64,000 nucleotides of DNA from Methylobacterium sp. DB0501 (GCF_011043735.1 NZ_JAAKGV010000001.1:186001-250000), one strand, 5' to 3'; positions 9,094 through 20,599 are shown, counted from the stretch's first letter. Program-made: numbers and translations. Notes: generated by a model not told the origin, from the sequence alone.

Positions 9094-9513
9094 TCAGTTC
9101 CGCCGCCCCGCGGCCTCCTCGCGCCGCATCGGCATGGCGTCGATGGTCGAGAACAGACGCTCCGCCGGGATCGGCTCGGCGGCGTCGAGCTTCGCCCCGC
9201 CATCCTTGCCGACCAGTACCGCCCGGAAACCCGTCGCCGGCAGGCCGAGGCGGCGGCGCAGAGCGGTGGCCTCCCTCCCCTGCCCGATCGCCCGCACCAC
9301 CACGAGGTCGCGCTCGCGCATCCCGCGCCCGGCCGCCGCGGCGATCTCCTCCTGCGCCGCGGCGCGGGGATCCCCGGCCTCGGCCGCGATCACCAGCACC
9401 CGGGACTTCCAGCGGTAGCGGTCGAGGCCCATGCCGGCCGCCGCCGGTACCGACATGGCGAGCAGGAGGGCGCCGGCCAGGGGAGCGCCGGCAAGGAGCG
9501 AGGACGGGAGCAT
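9094..9513 (-). CDS. DUF4174 domain secreted protein
   Basis: A 139-residue exported protein: signal peptide to about residue 26 (LLLAMSVPAAAG), then LDRYRWKSRVLVIAA, the hallmark opening of DUF4174. The domain alternates strands and helices in a thioredoxin-like order (RVLVIAAE, RDLVVVRAIG, FRAVLVGKDGGAKLDA, ending in a DAMPMRR motif). DUF4174 proteins occur across proteobacteria as small periplasmic proteins of unknown function. No catalytic cysteine pair is present, so it is not a thioredoxin. Transcribed alone, convergent with the glycine-rich gene. Confidence 0.82.
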   Translation of the reverse strand: MLPSSLLAGAPLAGALLLAMSVPAAAGMGLDRYRWKSRVLVIAAEAGDPRAAAQEEIAAAAGRGMRERDLVVVRAIGQGREATALRRRLGLPATGFRAVLVGKDGGAKLDAAEPIPAERLFSTIDAMPMRREEAAGRRN

Positions 9514-9697
9514 GCCGAATCCTTGGTCGCGAAGCGCCGCGGACGGGCCGTCCGGCGGCTGCCCGTCGAGGTAAAGCTCTCACACGCCGCCGCCAGCGCG
9601 ACGTTGACGCGCGGGGCCTCCCGTCCCAAGTGCGGCGTGAGCCGGGCGCGGCCGCGATCGCTCCGCCCTTCGAAGATCCCTGCAGGGAGGTCCCCGC

Positions 9698-10711
9698 ATG
9701 TCCGACGTGAACCGCCGCATCGTCCTGGCGTCCCGGCCCCACGGCGAACCGACACCGGCCCATTTCCGCGTCGAGCGCGGGACGGTGCCGGTCGCCAAGG
9801 ACGGCGAGGTGCTGCTGCGCAACCGCTACCTCTCCATCGATCCCTACATGCGCGGCCGGATGAGCGCGGCGAAATCCTACGCCAAGCCGGTCGAGATCAA
9901 CGACGTGATGGTCGGCGGCACGGTGTCGGAGGTGGTGGCCTCGCACCATCCGGGCTTCTCGGTCGGCGATCTGGTCCTGGCTTATGGCGGCTGGCAGGAT
10001 TTCGCCGTGTCGAACGGCCAGGGCCTGCGCAAGCTCGACCCCTCCGCGGCCCCCGTCACCACGGCGCTCGGCGTGCTCGGCATGCCGGGCATGACCGCCT
10101 ATACCGGCCTCCTCACCATCGGGGCGCCGAAACCCGGCGAGACCGTGGTGGTCGCCGCCGCCACCGGCCCGGTCGGCTCGCTCGTCGGCCAGATCGCCAA
10201 GCTTAAAGGGGCCCGCACGGTGGGCATCGCCGGCGGGGCCGACAAGTGCCGCCACCTCACCGAAGACCTCGGCTTCGACGTGGCGGTCGATCACCGCTCC
10301 GGCGACCTGCCGGCGGCGCTGGCGGCGGCCTGCCCGAACGGCATCGATGTCTATTTCGAGAATGTCGGCGGCGCGGTGTTCGACGCGGTGCTGCCGCTCC
10401 TCAACGACTTCGCCCGCATCCCGGTCTGCGGCCTCGTCGCCAACTACAACATGACCGAGCTTCCCCCCGGGCCCGACCGGGTGCCGGCCCTGATGCGCGC
10501 GGTCCTGAGCAAGCGCCTTACCTTCCGCGGCTTCATCGTCTCCGACTTCGCCGAGCAGGGACCGGCCTTCCTCACGGAGGTCGGCCAGTGGCTGCGCGAG
10601 GGCAAGATCCGCTACCGCGAGGACGTGGTCGAGGGGCTGGAGAGCGCGCCCGAGGCCTTCATCGGCCTGCTCAAGGGCCGCAATTTCGGGAAACTGGTGG
10701 TGAAGCTGTAA
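9698..10711 (+). CDS. curA: NADPH-dependent oxidoreductase, CurA/leukotriene B4 dehydrogenase family
   Basis: A 337-residue zinc-free medium-chain dehydrogenase/reductase. The family signature segments are ENDVM-like VEINDVMVGGTVSEV, MPGMTAYTGLLTIG and the Rossmann motif VVVAAATGPVGSLVGQIAK. Members reduce the carbon-carbon double bond of enones (CurA on curcumin, prostaglandin reductases) with NADPH. ATG has CTGCAGGGAGG just upstream. Length fits the family. It stands alone, convergent with trmJ five bases away. The natural substrate is unknown. Confidence 0.9.
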   Translation: MSDVNRRIVLASRPHGEPTPAHFRVERGTVPVAKDGEVLLRNRYLSIDPYMRGRMSAAKSYAKPVEINDVMVGGTVSEVVASHHPGFSVGDLVLAYGGWQDFAVSNGQGLRKLDPSAAPVTTALGVLGMPGMTAYTGLLTIGAPKPGETVVVAAATGPVGSLVGQIAKLKGARTVGIAGGADKCRHLTEDLGFDVAVDHRSGDLPAALAAACPNGIDVYFENVGGAVFDAVLPLLNDFARIPVCGLVANYNMTELPPGPDRVPALMRAVLSKRLTFRGFIVSDFAEQGPAFLTEVGQWLREGKIRYREDVVEGLESAPEAFIGLLKGRNFGKLVVKL

Positions 10712-10715
10712 GGCT

Positions 10716-11459
10716 TCACTCCTCCGGGGGGCGCCGCGCCAGCGCCCGCAGCGCCCCCCGGAAGGTGCGCACGTCCTGCTCGGTCATCGCCATGCGGTGG
10801 AACATGTCGCGCATGTTGCGGATCATCCCGTCGCGCTTCGCCGGCGGGTAGTAGCCGGCGGCGTCGAGGTCGGCCTCCAGGCTCTCGAACAGCGAGATCA
10901 GGGCTTCCCGCGGTGCCGGGCCCGAGCGCATCGCGCCGGCGAAGGGCAGCACCGCCCGGCCCGCCGCCCGCCGCCACTCGTAGCCCATGAGGAGCACGCT
11001 CTGGGCGAGGTTGAGCGAGGCGTGGTCCGGATCGACCGGGAAGGTGACGATGGCATCCGCCAGCGAGACCTCGTCGTTCGACAGCCCGACCCGCTCGCGC
11101 CCGAACAGGATGCCGACCCGCTCCCCCGCGGCGAGCCGCCCGGCCGCCTCCGCCATGCCCTCGTCGGGCCCGAGGACCCGCTTCATCTGCCCGCGCTCCC
11201 GCGCCGTGGTGGCGAGTACGTAATGCAGGTCGGCCATGGCTTCGGCAACGGTCGGGAAGATCGTCGCGCCGTCGAGGACGTGGGTGGCGTTCGAGGCCGT
11301 CTCGCGCACCCCCTTCATCGGCCAGCCGCCCTTCGGGTTGACGATGCGCAGGGCGTCGAGCCCGAAATTTCCCATGGCGCGGGCGGTCATGCCGATATTC
11401 TCGGCGAGTTGCGGCTCGACCAGGATGATGACGGGGCGGGGCGGCGGGGCGTCGGTCAT
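10716..11459 (-). CDS. trmJ: tRNA 2'-O-methyltransferase TrmJ-like (SPOUT)
   Basis: A 247-residue SPOUT methyltransferase of the TrmH/TrmJ branch. It begins with the canonical VIILVEPQLAENIGMTARAMGNFG, quoted in part as VEPQLAENIGMTARAM, where the N and R residues form motif 1. ILFGRERVGLSNDEV is motif 2 and the knot segment is LNLAQSVLLMGYE. TrmJ methylates the ribose of nucleotide 32 in several tRNAs using S-adenosylmethionine. The alpha-helical C-terminal extension (FESLEADLDAAGYYPP, RNMRDMFHR) matches TrmJ rather than short TrmL. Confidence 0.92.
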   Translation of the reverse strand: MTDAPPPRPVIILVEPQLAENIGMTARAMGNFGLDALRIVNPKGGWPMKGVRETASNATHVLDGATIFPTVAEAMADLHYVLATTARERGQMKRVLGPDEGMAEAAGRLAAGERVGILFGRERVGLSNDEVSLADAIVTFPVDPDHASLNLAQSVLLMGYEWRRAAGRAVLPFAGAMRSGPAPREALISLFESLEADLDAAGYYPPAKRDGMIRNMRDMFHRMAMTEQDVRTFRGALRALARRPPEE

Positions 11460-11529
11460 GGGGCGTCAGTCGGCGGGACGGGATGGCCGGGACATAAGGC
11501 CTCGTGCCGCTCTCGCGAAGGGGGTTGCG

Positions 11530-11613
11530 CCACCCGGGAACCCATCGGCCTCGATCGGCGTTTTCTTCACGGACCTCCTTACCGCCCCGGCGCCCCCGCG
11601 CCGGGGCTTTTTT
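11530..11613 (+). ncRNA. Candidate small RNA upstream of icd
   Basis: A perfect terminator lies here with no plus-strand gene in front of it, since trmJ runs the other way from 11459. The stretch just before it (11561-11581, TTTTCTTCACGGACCTCCTT) is unusually AT- and pyrimidine-rich for this genome, and exposes a CCTCCTT anti-Shine-Dalgarno sequence. It is preceded by a small possible hairpin at the CATCGGCCTCGATCGG segment. This architecture fits alphaproteobacterial trans-acting sRNAs such as the suhB/mmgR type, but I cannot confirm family membership. The 5' end is a guess. The alternative is a premature-termination leader of icd. Confidence 0.5.
11584..11613 (+). terminator. Strong rho-independent terminator upstream of icd
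   Basis: A perfect 10-base stem, GCCCCGGCGC with GCGCCGGGGC, around a CCCC loop, followed by six Ts. It points towards icd, 137 bases before its start codon. Confidence 0.93.
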
Positions 11614-11749
11614 CGTGACAGCCTTGAAAAACCATTCCGTCCCGGCGCTTCCCCCTGTTTGTGCAGCGCGCTATGACCGCGCCACGGCCGGCCGCGCGCC
11701 TCACGCGGGCATGGGGGCGGCCCCCGGATCACGGAAGGCTGGATCAGAC

Positions 11750-12964
11750 ATGGCGAAGATCAAGGTGGCGAACCCCGTCGTCGAGCTCGACGGCGACGAG
11801 ATGACCCGGATCATCTGGCAGTCCATCAAGGACAAGCTGATCCATCCCTACCTCGACGTTCCGCTGGAATACTACGATCTCGGGGTCGAGCACCGCGACG
11901 CCACCAACGACAAGGTGACGATCGAGGCCGCCGAGGCGATCAAGAAGCACGGCGTCGGCGTGAAGTGCGCCACCATCACGCCGGACGAGGCCCGGGTGAA
12001 GGAGTTCAACCTCAAGGAGATGTGGAAGTCGCCGAACGGCACGATCCGCAACATCCTCGGCGGCGTGATCTTCCGCGAGCCGATCATCTGCAAGAACGTG
12101 CCGCGCCTGGTGCCGGGCTGGACCCAGCCGATCGTGGTGGGCCGCCACGCCTATGGCGACCAGTACCGCGCCACCGACTTCAAGGTGCCGGGCAAGGGCC
12201 GCCTCACCGTCAAGTTCGAGGGCGAGGACGGCACCGTCATCGAGCGCGAGGTGTTCAAGTTCCCGGGCGCCGGCGTCGCCCTGTCGATGTACAACCTCGA
12301 CGACTCGATCCGCGACTTCGCCCGCGCCTCGATGAATTACGGCCTCGCCCGCAAGTTCCCGGTCTACCTCTCGACCAAGAACACCATCCTCAAGGCCTAT
12401 GACGGCCGGTTCAAGGACATCTTCGAGGAGGTGTACGAGGCCGAGTTCAAGTCGCGGTTCCAGTCGGCCGGCATCACCTACGAGCACCGCCTGATCGACG
12501 ACATGGTCGCCTCGGCCCTGAAGTGGTCCGGCGGCTACGTCTGGGCGTGCAAGAACTACGACGGCGACGTGCAGTCCGACACCGTGGCGCAGGGCTTCGG
12601 CTCGCTCGGCCTGATGACCTCGGTGCTGCTCACCCCCGACGGCCAGACCGTCGAGGCCGAGGCCGCCCACGGCACGGTGACCCGGCACTACCGCGAGCAC
12701 CAGAAGGGCAAGGAGACCTCGACCAACTCGATCGCGTCGATCTTCGCCTGGACCCGCGGCCTGTCGCACCGCGCCAAGCTCGATTCCAACGCCGATCTCG
12801 CCAAGTTCGCCGAGACCCTGGAGAAGGTCTGCGTCGACACCGTCGAGTCCGGCTTCATGACCAAGGACCTCGCCCTCCTGGTCGGCCCCGACCAGAAGTG
12901 GCTCTCGACCACCGGCTTCCTCGACAAGATCGACGAGAACCTGAAGGTCGCCATGAAGGCGTGA
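11750..12964 (+). CDS. icd: NADP-dependent isocitrate dehydrogenase
   Basis: A 404-residue isocitrate dehydrogenase of the dimeric, eukaryote-like subfamily found in alphaproteobacteria. It converts isocitrate to 2-oxoglutarate and CO2 in the TCA cycle with NADP. Recognisable parts are the opening [20 protein letters not shown], the substrate site [12 protein letters not shown] with FREPII, and the metal/cofactor site [20 protein letters not shown] at 11750 follows a GGAAGGCTGGA purine stretch. Upstream in-frame sequence contains the terminator and cannot be coding. It ends at strong hairpins. Confidence 0.97.
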   Translation: MAKIKVANPVVELDGDEMTRIIWQSIKDKLIHPYLDVPLEYYDLGVEHRDATNDKVTIEAAEAIKKHGVGVKCATITPDEARVKEFNLKEMWKSPNGTIRNILGGVIFREPIICKNVPRLVPGWTQPIVVGRHAYGDQYRATDFKVPGKGRLTVKFEGEDGTVIEREVFKFPGAGVALSMYNLDDSIRDFARASMNYGLARKFPVYLSTKNTILKAYDGRFKDIFEEVYEAEFKSRFQSAGITYEHRLIDDMVASALKWSGGYVWACKNYDGDVQSDTVAQGFGSLGLMTSVLLTPDGQTVEAEAAHGTVTRHYREHQKGKETSTNSIASIFAWTRGLSHRAKLDSNADLAKFAETLEKVCVDTVESGFMTKDLALLVGPDQKWLSTTGFLDKIDENLKVAMKA

Positions 12965-12972
12965 GGCCGAGA

Positions 12973-12995
12973 GGGCGGCCGGATCACGGCCGCCC
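12973..12995. terminator. Hairpin just after icd
   Basis: Perfect nine-base arms GGGCGGCCG and CGGCCGCCC around GATCA, eight bases past the icd stop. There is no T-run, so it may be a 3' stability element or work with Rho. Confidence 0.6.
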
Positions 12996-13011
12996 CGAGC
13001 CTTGCCGATTC

Positions 13012-13044
13012 GGCGCCCCGCGGCCGGTGACGCCGCGGGGCGCC
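13012..13044. terminator. Bidirectional hairpin between icd and the dioxygenase-like gene
   Basis: Perfect 13-base arms (GGCGCCCCGCGGC and its complement) around a seven-base loop, ending one base before the stop codon of the convergent dioxygenase-like gene. It lacks a T-run on both strands. Confidence 0.65.
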
Positions 13045-13045
13045 C

Positions 13046-13702
13046 TCACGCTCCCTTCACCACCAGCGTCAGCGCCGCCTCGTAGCCCTCGCCCACCGGG
13101 CGCAGGGCCGCGATGCCGCGGCCCTCGGGATCGTCCTGGCGCAGGAGGACGTCGCGGGCATTGCCGATCCGGCCGCGCCGGGGGCGGTCCGCATAGGCGG
13201 GTCCGCCATAGACCGCCTCGCTCACCGCGTCGGGAAAGTAGATCTGGCCCGTGAGTGCCGTCCGGCCGCCCAGGATCACCTTCACGTGCAGGTGGGGCGT
13301 GCGGCCCGGATACCAGCCCGGATAGATCGTCCGGAAGGCCGCGCGGCCGGCGCGGTCGGCGACCTGGGTGCCGCGCAGGAACGTCCGTCCGACCGTCGAC
13401 GTGCCCCGGTCGCCCTGGTCGGGATAGCCCGAGTAGCGCCCCCGCGCATCCGCGTGCCAGAGATCGACCCGAGCCTCCGGCAGGGCGACGCAATCCCGCA
13501 GGGTCACGACCTGCAGGTTCACCACGAGCGGCGTGCCGTCGCGGTCCTCGCGGATATCCGACCGCAGCAGGCGGGGATCGAGGTAGAACGGGCCCTCCAC
13601 CGCCTGCGGGGTCAGGAGGCAGGTCCCTTGCGCCGGCCGGGGTGCCAGGAGGCCGGCGGCGAGGGTGCCGAGCATCACGCGGCGCGTCGGGCGGTCCGGC
13701 AT
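13046..13702 (-). CDS. Intradiol ring-cleavage dioxygenase-like protein, exported
   Basis: A 218-residue protein with a twin-arginine N-terminus (RPTRRVMLGTLAAGLLAP) and then a protocatechuate/catechol dioxygenase fold. The non-haem Fe(III) ligands are visible as Tyr in GRYSGYPDQ, Tyr in IYPGWYPGRTPHLHVKV, and two His in PHLHVKV. The PFYL segment and VDLWHADARGRYSGY are family hallmarks. Tat-exported intradiol-like dioxygenases of this size are widespread and mostly uncharacterised. It follows the LOV kinase gene by 34 bases on the same strand, so the two may be cotranscribed. The substrate is unknown. Confidence 0.85.
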   Translation of the reverse strand: MPDRPTRRVMLGTLAAGLLAPRPAQGTCLLTPQAVEGPFYLDPRLLRSDIREDRDGTPLVVNLQVVTLRDCVALPEARVDLWHADARGRYSGYPDQGDRGTSTVGRTFLRGTQVADRAGRAAFRTIYPGWYPGRTPHLHVKVILGGRTALTGQIYFPDAVSEAVYGGPAYADRPRRGRIGNARDVLLRQDDPEGRGIAALRPVGEGYEAALTLVVKGA

Positions 13703-13736
13703 CGGCTCCCTCCTGTCTCTCCCGGGCGGGTGCCGG

Positions 13737-15353
13737 TCAGGTCACCCCGGTCGGCCCGTCCAGCACCGCGCGCACCCGGCGCGCCAGCTCCATCCGCCGG
13801 TAGGGCTTGTTGATGATCTCGAACTCGGTGCCGCCGGCATCGGTGCGTTCCAGGGAGGCTTCGGCGTAGCCGGTGGTGAGCAGCACCTTGAGCCGGGGCT
13901 GGCGGCGGCGCGCCTCGCGGGCCAGCATCACGCCGTTCATGCCGCCGGGCATGATCAGGTCTGAGAACAGGAGGTCGACCTTGTCGCCGCCGTCGAGGAG
14001 TTCGAGAGCCTGCCGGCCGTCGGTGGCGAGCAGCGTGGTGTAGCCGAAATCGCGCAGGATCGCCCGGGCGAGCTCGGCGACGTCGCGGCGGTCGTCGACG
14101 ACCAGGATCGTCTCGGTGCCGGCGCGCTGGTCGGCGCGCTGGCCGGGACCGGGGGCCGGGCGCTCGTCGCTGTCGCTCATCGGGAAGTAGAGCCGCACGG
14201 TGGTGCCGTGGCCGGCCCGGGACTCGATCACGACGGTGCCGCCGGATTGCCGGGCGAAGCCGTACACCATGGCGAGGCCCAGCCCCGTGCCGCGCCCCTC
14301 CTCCTTGGTGGTGAAGAACGGCTCCATTACCCGGGCCAGGATCTCCGGCGGCATGCCGTTGCCGGTATCCGTCACCGAGACCGAGACGTAGCGGCCGGCC
14401 TGCGGCAGTCCCGAGGGCAGCTCGTCGGCGGTGAAGGCGTGGTTCTCGGTTCGCAAGGACACCCGGCCCCCGCCCGGCATCGCGTCGCGGGCGTTGATCA
14501 GGATGTTGAGGAGCGCGACCTCGGTCTGGGTCGGATCGAGGCGGGCGTTCCACAGGCCCTCGGTCAGCTGCGCCTCGACGGTGATCCCGTCGCCGAGGGT
14601 GCGGCCGGCGAGGTCGCGCATGCCCTCGACCAGGTTGTTGAGGTTCACCGCCCGTCCATCGAGGCGCTGCTTGCGGGCGAAGGCGAGCAGCTGCTGCGTC
14701 AGGGTGGTGGCGCGCTCGGCGGCGTTGCGGATGTTCTCGACCGCCCGCATCATCCGGCGCGGATCGGTCGCCGGATCCTCGAGCCCGGATTGCAGGATGT
14801 CGACGTAGCCGACCACCACCTGCAGCAGGTTGTTGAAGTCGTGCGCGATGCCGCCGGTGAGCTGGCCGAGCGCCTCCATCTTCTGCGACTGGCGCAGGGC
14901 CTCCTCGGCGTCGCGCCGGCGCGACACGTCCAGCTGCGAGCCGAAGAAATACACCAGCTCGCCGTTCGGGTCGTAGACCGGCGAGATGAACAGCGCGTTC
15001 CAGAAGGTCGAGCCGTTCTTGCGGTAGTTCAGGATCTCGGTGGCGATCTCCTCGCGCGCGGCGATGGCGCGGCGTACCTCCGCCACCGTCTCGCGGTCGG
15101 TCTCGGGCCCCTGCAGGAAGCGGCAGTTGCGGCCGACCAGCTCCTCGGGCGCGTAGCCGGTCATGGCCCGGAAGGCCTGGTTGGCGAAGATGATCGGGTT
15201 GTCCGGCTGGCGCGGATCGGTGACGATCATCGGCATCCGCGTCATCTCGACGGCGGCGAAGAAGATGTCGCTGTGGTGGTCCGAGACGTCGGTCGGCACA
15301 TCCGCCACGGTCGGGCGGGTTCCCAGTTCGGTCGGCGTTCGCTTCACACTCAT
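13737..15353 (-). CDS. Hybrid LOV-domain histidine kinase with receiver
   Basis: A 538-residue soluble sensor kinase. Residues 25-145 form a PAS domain of the LOV type with the flavin-adduct motif GRNCRFLQG (photoactive Cys 77) and a PAC tail. HisKA follows with the phospho-acceptor His 171 in [11 protein letters not shown]. HATPase_c comes next with the DTGNGMPPE and [12 protein letters not shown] lids. The C-terminal receiver begins [11 protein letters not shown], with the phospho-aspartate in [11 protein letters not shown]. Blue light should form a Cys-FMN adduct and alter autophosphorylation. No transmembrane segment is present. The output partner is unknown; a single-domain regulator lies 2.4 kb upstream. 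Confidence 0.93.
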   Translation of the reverse strand: MSVKRTPTELGTRPTVADVPTDVSDHHSDIFFAAVEMTRMPMIVTDPRQPDNPIIFANQAFRAMTGYAPEELVGRNCRFLQGPETDRETVAEVRRAIAAREEIATEILNYRKNGSTFWNALFISPVYDPNGELVYFFGSQLDVSRRRDAEEALRQSQKMEALGQLTGGIAHDFNNLLQVVVGYVDILQSGLEDPATDPRRMMRAVENIRNAAERATTLTQQLLAFARKQRLDGRAVNLNNLVEGMRDLAGRTLGDGITVEAQLTEGLWNARLDPTQTEVALLNILINARDAMPGGGRVSLRTENHAFTADELPSGLPQAGRYVSVSVTDTGNGMPPEILARVMEPFFTTKEEGRGTGLGLAMVYGFARQSGGTVVIESRAGHGTTVRLYFPMSDSDERPAPGPGQRADQRAGTETILVVDDRRDVAELARAILRDFGYTTLLATDGRQALELLDGGDKVDLLFSDLIMPGGMNGVMLAREARRRQPRLKVLLTTGYAEASLERTDAGGTEFEIINKPYRRMELARRVRAVLDGPTGVT

Positions 15354-15753
15354 CGTCGCTCCGGTGGCCGCCCGGCAGGATCCCGCGCCCGCACGGGATC
15401 CTACACTCGGCGTTCATGCACAACGATGAATGTCGCCGATTGTAACCGCGACCGGGCGTCGCTCCGGAGACCGGAATAGAGCAGGCGACGCAAGGTTGCA
15501 ATCGCCGTCGATGCGACGGCTACGGATCGGAGGCCGCCGCCGGGCCCGGAAACCGCCGCCGAGACTGGGTTTACTTGGCTGATTTCCGGGAATGGACTTC
15601 GCATCGGCGGCCCGTCGGCCGGCAGGTACGGCCGCTTTGTCCGGCCCATGCTCTCACGGAGACATCCTCATCCACCCGATGCTTGGCGTCCGCAGCCGGC
15701 GTCCCGGCGCGCCGGATGCCGACCCGGCCGGGCCCCGCGCTTCCGGATGGCGG
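15354..15753. other. 400-base gap upstream of the LOV kinase gene
   Basis: No credible gene in any frame. It should hold the kinase promoter. A nine-base perfect hairpin (AGGATCCCG with CGGGATCCT, 15377-15402) sits 24 bases before the kinase start and could affect its leader. The rest shows nothing recognisable. Confidence 0.6.
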
Positions 15754-17673
15754 TCAGGCCGCCCGGCGCGGCGCCTCGCGGGTCTCGCTCGCGCCCGACA
15801 GCGTCAGGGCGGCGTCGAGGGCGTCGGTGATGGTGGTGACCAGGATGTCGGCCGAGGTCGCCCGGCGCAGGCGGTCGCGGCCGGCCGGGTCGCGCTCGCG
15901 CCACACCGCCACCATCACCCGCACGCCCGGGATCGCCCGGCGGGCGAGGCGCGCGGCGAGGCGGATATGGGAGGTGCTGATCGGCTCGATATAGGACAGG
16001 CAGACCAGGGCGACGCCCTCCATGTCCGGCCGCTCGCCCTTGGCGAGGGCGTCCTGGGAGACGGTGCGGGCGTGGAGGCCGTGGCGCCCGAGCACCTGCG
16101 CCAGCATCCCGGCGGCCGCCGCATCGAACGGCCCGCGGGACGCCACCACCAGCACCGGGGCCGGCCCGCGCCAGGCCGGGGCCAGGTCCTCCTTGCGGCG
16201 CACGATGGCGGTCGAGGCCCGGTCCGGCCCGAGCGCCGCCACCGCCGCCTCGGTCTCGGCGCTGCGGACGGTCGACGCCTTCTTGCGGACCGGCATCGAG
16301 CCCAGCGTCGCCACCACGCTCTCGATCGCCTGCCCCACCGCCTGCTGGCGGTCCGCTTCCAGCGCGCCGCTCGCCCGGTCGTTCTGGGCGAGCCGCAGGC
16401 CGCCGAGGGCGATCTCGTCGTAATAGGTGGCGAGCGCGCGCTCCTTGAGCACCTGGCGCGCCTTGTCGATCGCCTCCATGGGATCGCCCGCCAGCATGCG
16501 CTGGTAGAAGATCTCCGAGGGCGCCAGCGCCGGCCGGTCGCCGAGCATCACGTCGAGGAAGCCGAGGCGCTCGACATGGCGCCCGAGCACCACCAGGCAG
16601 ACGGTGATCGGGGTGGCGAGCACCAGCCCGACCGGCCCCCACAGGAAGGTCCAGAGCGTCGCGGCGAGGATGACCGCCACCGGCGACAGGCCGGTCGAGT
16701 GGCCGTAGAGCAGCGGCTCGATGACGTGGCCGGCGATCGGCTCGACGACCGCGAACAGCACCACGGTGGCGATCAGCATCGACCAGCCCGGATCGACCGC
16801 CGCCGCGACCAGGAGCGGGAACGCCATGCCGATCACCGCGCCGATATAGGGCACGAAGCGCAGGATCCCGGCGAGGACGCCCCACAGGATCGGGCTCGGC
16901 ACGCCGATCAGCCACAGGCCCAGAGCCACCACCACCCCGAAGGCGAGGTTGAGCCCGGCCTGGGCGAGGAAGAACCGCGAGAGGCGCGCCACCGCGTCGT
17001 CCATCGCCGCCGTGGTGGCGCGCAGGTCGCCGGAGCCGGCCAGGCGGATGGCGCGGTTGCGCAGGTCCTCGCGCTGGGCGAGGAAGAACAGGGTGAAGAG
17101 CAGGATCAGCCCGACGGTGGCGAGCGGGTGCAGCACCGGCGCCACCACGCTGCCGAGGGTCGAGAGCAGGCCGGCCTTCGGCTCGCGCACCTCGACCAGC
17201 ATCGGCTTCTCGACATCGGCCGGACCGCCCCGGGGCTTGGCCGCCTCCGGCGGCTGCAGGTCCTGGCTGAGGTCCTGCACCGCCTGGAACAGGCGCTCCA
17301 GGGTGGCGCCGCCGCCGGCCTGGGCGCGCAAGGCCCCGATCTTCTCGCGCATCGTCACGGTGTAGCGCGGCAGGTCGGAGGCGAGCTGCGACGCCTCGTT
17401 GGCGATCATGAGGCCGATGCCGCCGAGCGCCCCGAAGGTCGCCAGCACCACGACCAGCACCGCGAGCGAGCGCGGCAGGCGCCGGCGCTGCAGGCCCCGC
17501 ACCGCCGGGGCGAGGACGAAGCTGAGCAGCACCGCGAGGGTGATCGGCATCAGGACGTCCCGTCCGAGGGACAGGATCGCCCCGATGGCGAGGACCAGCA
17601 GGCAGGTGGCCAGCGCCGTGAAGACCGGCATCGCATCGCGCAGGCGGCGCGCCGTCACGGGATCGTCGATCAT
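15754..17673 (-). CDS. AI-2E family transporter with C-terminal B12-fold-like domain
   Basis: A 639-residue protein. The first ~390 residues are an AI-2E/PerM-family membrane domain, with eight predicted segments (VFTALATCLLVLAIGAI, PITLAVLLSFVLAP, LAVLVVVLATFGALGG and others) and the late VEPLLYGHSTGLSPVAVI-like motif (here IEPLLYGHSTGLSPV). A helical linker follows. Residues ~495-639 have a Rossmann-like alternation, VLVVASRGPFDAAAAGMLAQ, HARTVSQDAL, GVALVCLSYIEP and VRVMVAVW, that resembles the B12-binding fold but lacks DxHxxG. Normal family members are ~350 residues, so this is a long fused form. Transport substrate unknown. Confidence 0.88.
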   Translation of the reverse strand: MIDDPVTARRLRDAMPVFTALATCLLVLAIGAILSLGRDVLMPITLAVLLSFVLAPAVRGLQRRRLPRSLAVLVVVLATFGALGGIGLMIANEASQLASDLPRYTVTMREKIGALRAQAGGGATLERLFQAVQDLSQDLQPPEAAKPRGGPADVEKPMLVEVREPKAGLLSTLGSVVAPVLHPLATVGLILLFTLFFLAQREDLRNRAIRLAGSGDLRATTAAMDDAVARLSRFFLAQAGLNLAFGVVVALGLWLIGVPSPILWGVLAGILRFVPYIGAVIGMAFPLLVAAAVDPGWSMLIATVVLFAVVEPIAGHVIEPLLYGHSTGLSPVAVILAATLWTFLWGPVGLVLATPITVCLVVLGRHVERLGFLDVMLGDRPALAPSEIFYQRMLAGDPMEAIDKARQVLKERALATYYDEIALGGLRLAQNDRASGALEADRQQAVGQAIESVVATLGSMPVRKKASTVRSAETEAAVAALGPDRASTAIVRRKEDLAPAWRGPAPVLVVASRGPFDAAAAGMLAQVLGRHGLHARTVSQDALAKGERPDMEGVALVCLSYIEPISTSHIRLAARLARRAIPGVRVMVAVWRERDPAGRDRLRRATSADILVTTITDALDAALTLSGASETREAPRRAA

Positions 17674-17776
17674 CGGCCTCTCGTCTCAGTGTGCCTTCGC
17701 GTCGGTCGCCGCGAAGGAGTCCGGTGCATCGGCGTCGACGCCCGTTCGGGCTCCGCCGGCATCGCGTGCCGCGCTC

Positions 17777-18154
17777 TCAAGGCGCGGGCGGCGTGCCGAG
17801 GGCGGCGCCGATCTGGGTCAGGAGCTTCGAGAAATCGACCGGCTTCGGATGGTAGTCGTCGCAGCCGGCCTGGATCACCTTCTCGCGGTCGCCCGACATG
17901 GCGTGGGCGGTGAGCGCGATGATGGGGATCCGGGCCGTCTCCGCATCCGATTTCAGGGCGCGGGCCGCCGACCAGCCGTCGAGCACCGGCAGGTTCATGT
18001 CGAGCAGGATGATGTCGGGCCGGCTGGTGCGGGCCTTCATCACGCCCTCCTCGCCGTCATGGGCGAGCACCACCTCGTAGCCCCGCCGCTTGAGCCGCCG
18101 GGAGAGGAAATCCCAGATTTCCTCGTGGTCCTCGACGAGAAGGATCTTTGCCAC
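17777..18154 (-). CDS. Single-domain response regulator (DivK-like)
   Basis: A 125-residue CheY/DivK-like receiver with no output domain. It has the acidic pocket in ILLVEDHEE, the phospho-acceptor Asp in IILLDMNLPVLDGW, the Thr in IPIIALTAHAMSGD and the conserved Lys in YHPKPVDFSKLL. The GTG at 18154 is preferred because the receiver begins at once, VAKILLVED; an ATG 29 codons further upstream would add an arginine- and glycine-rich tail. It lies 103 bases upstream of the AI-2E gene on the same strand. It may relay signals from a hybrid kinase. Confidence 0.9.
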   Translation of the reverse strand: MAKILLVEDHEEIWDFLSRRLKRRGYEVVLAHDGEEGVMKARTSRPDIILLDMNLPVLDGWSAARALKSDAETARIPIIALTAHAMSGDREKVIQAGCDDYHPKPVDFSKLLTQIGAALGTPPAP

Positions 18155-18313
18155 CGCCCCCACTCCACGCTCGCACGGCACTCCCGGGCGGCCGGTCCGG
18201 CCGCCCCTCGCACCGCGCATCATCGAAAGGCCCCGATCCACGCCCCCACCGCTGACGCAGTGGCGGGCGCGAGTCTCCGGGCTCAGCTCAAAGTGGGCAG
18301 GCCCGCCCGATTG

Positions 18314-20599
<2,286 letters not shown>

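Noticed and set aside
15592-17913. A 773-codon plus-strand frame
   Set aside because: Antisense to the AI-2E gene; His/Gln/Arg-rich with no recognisable domain.
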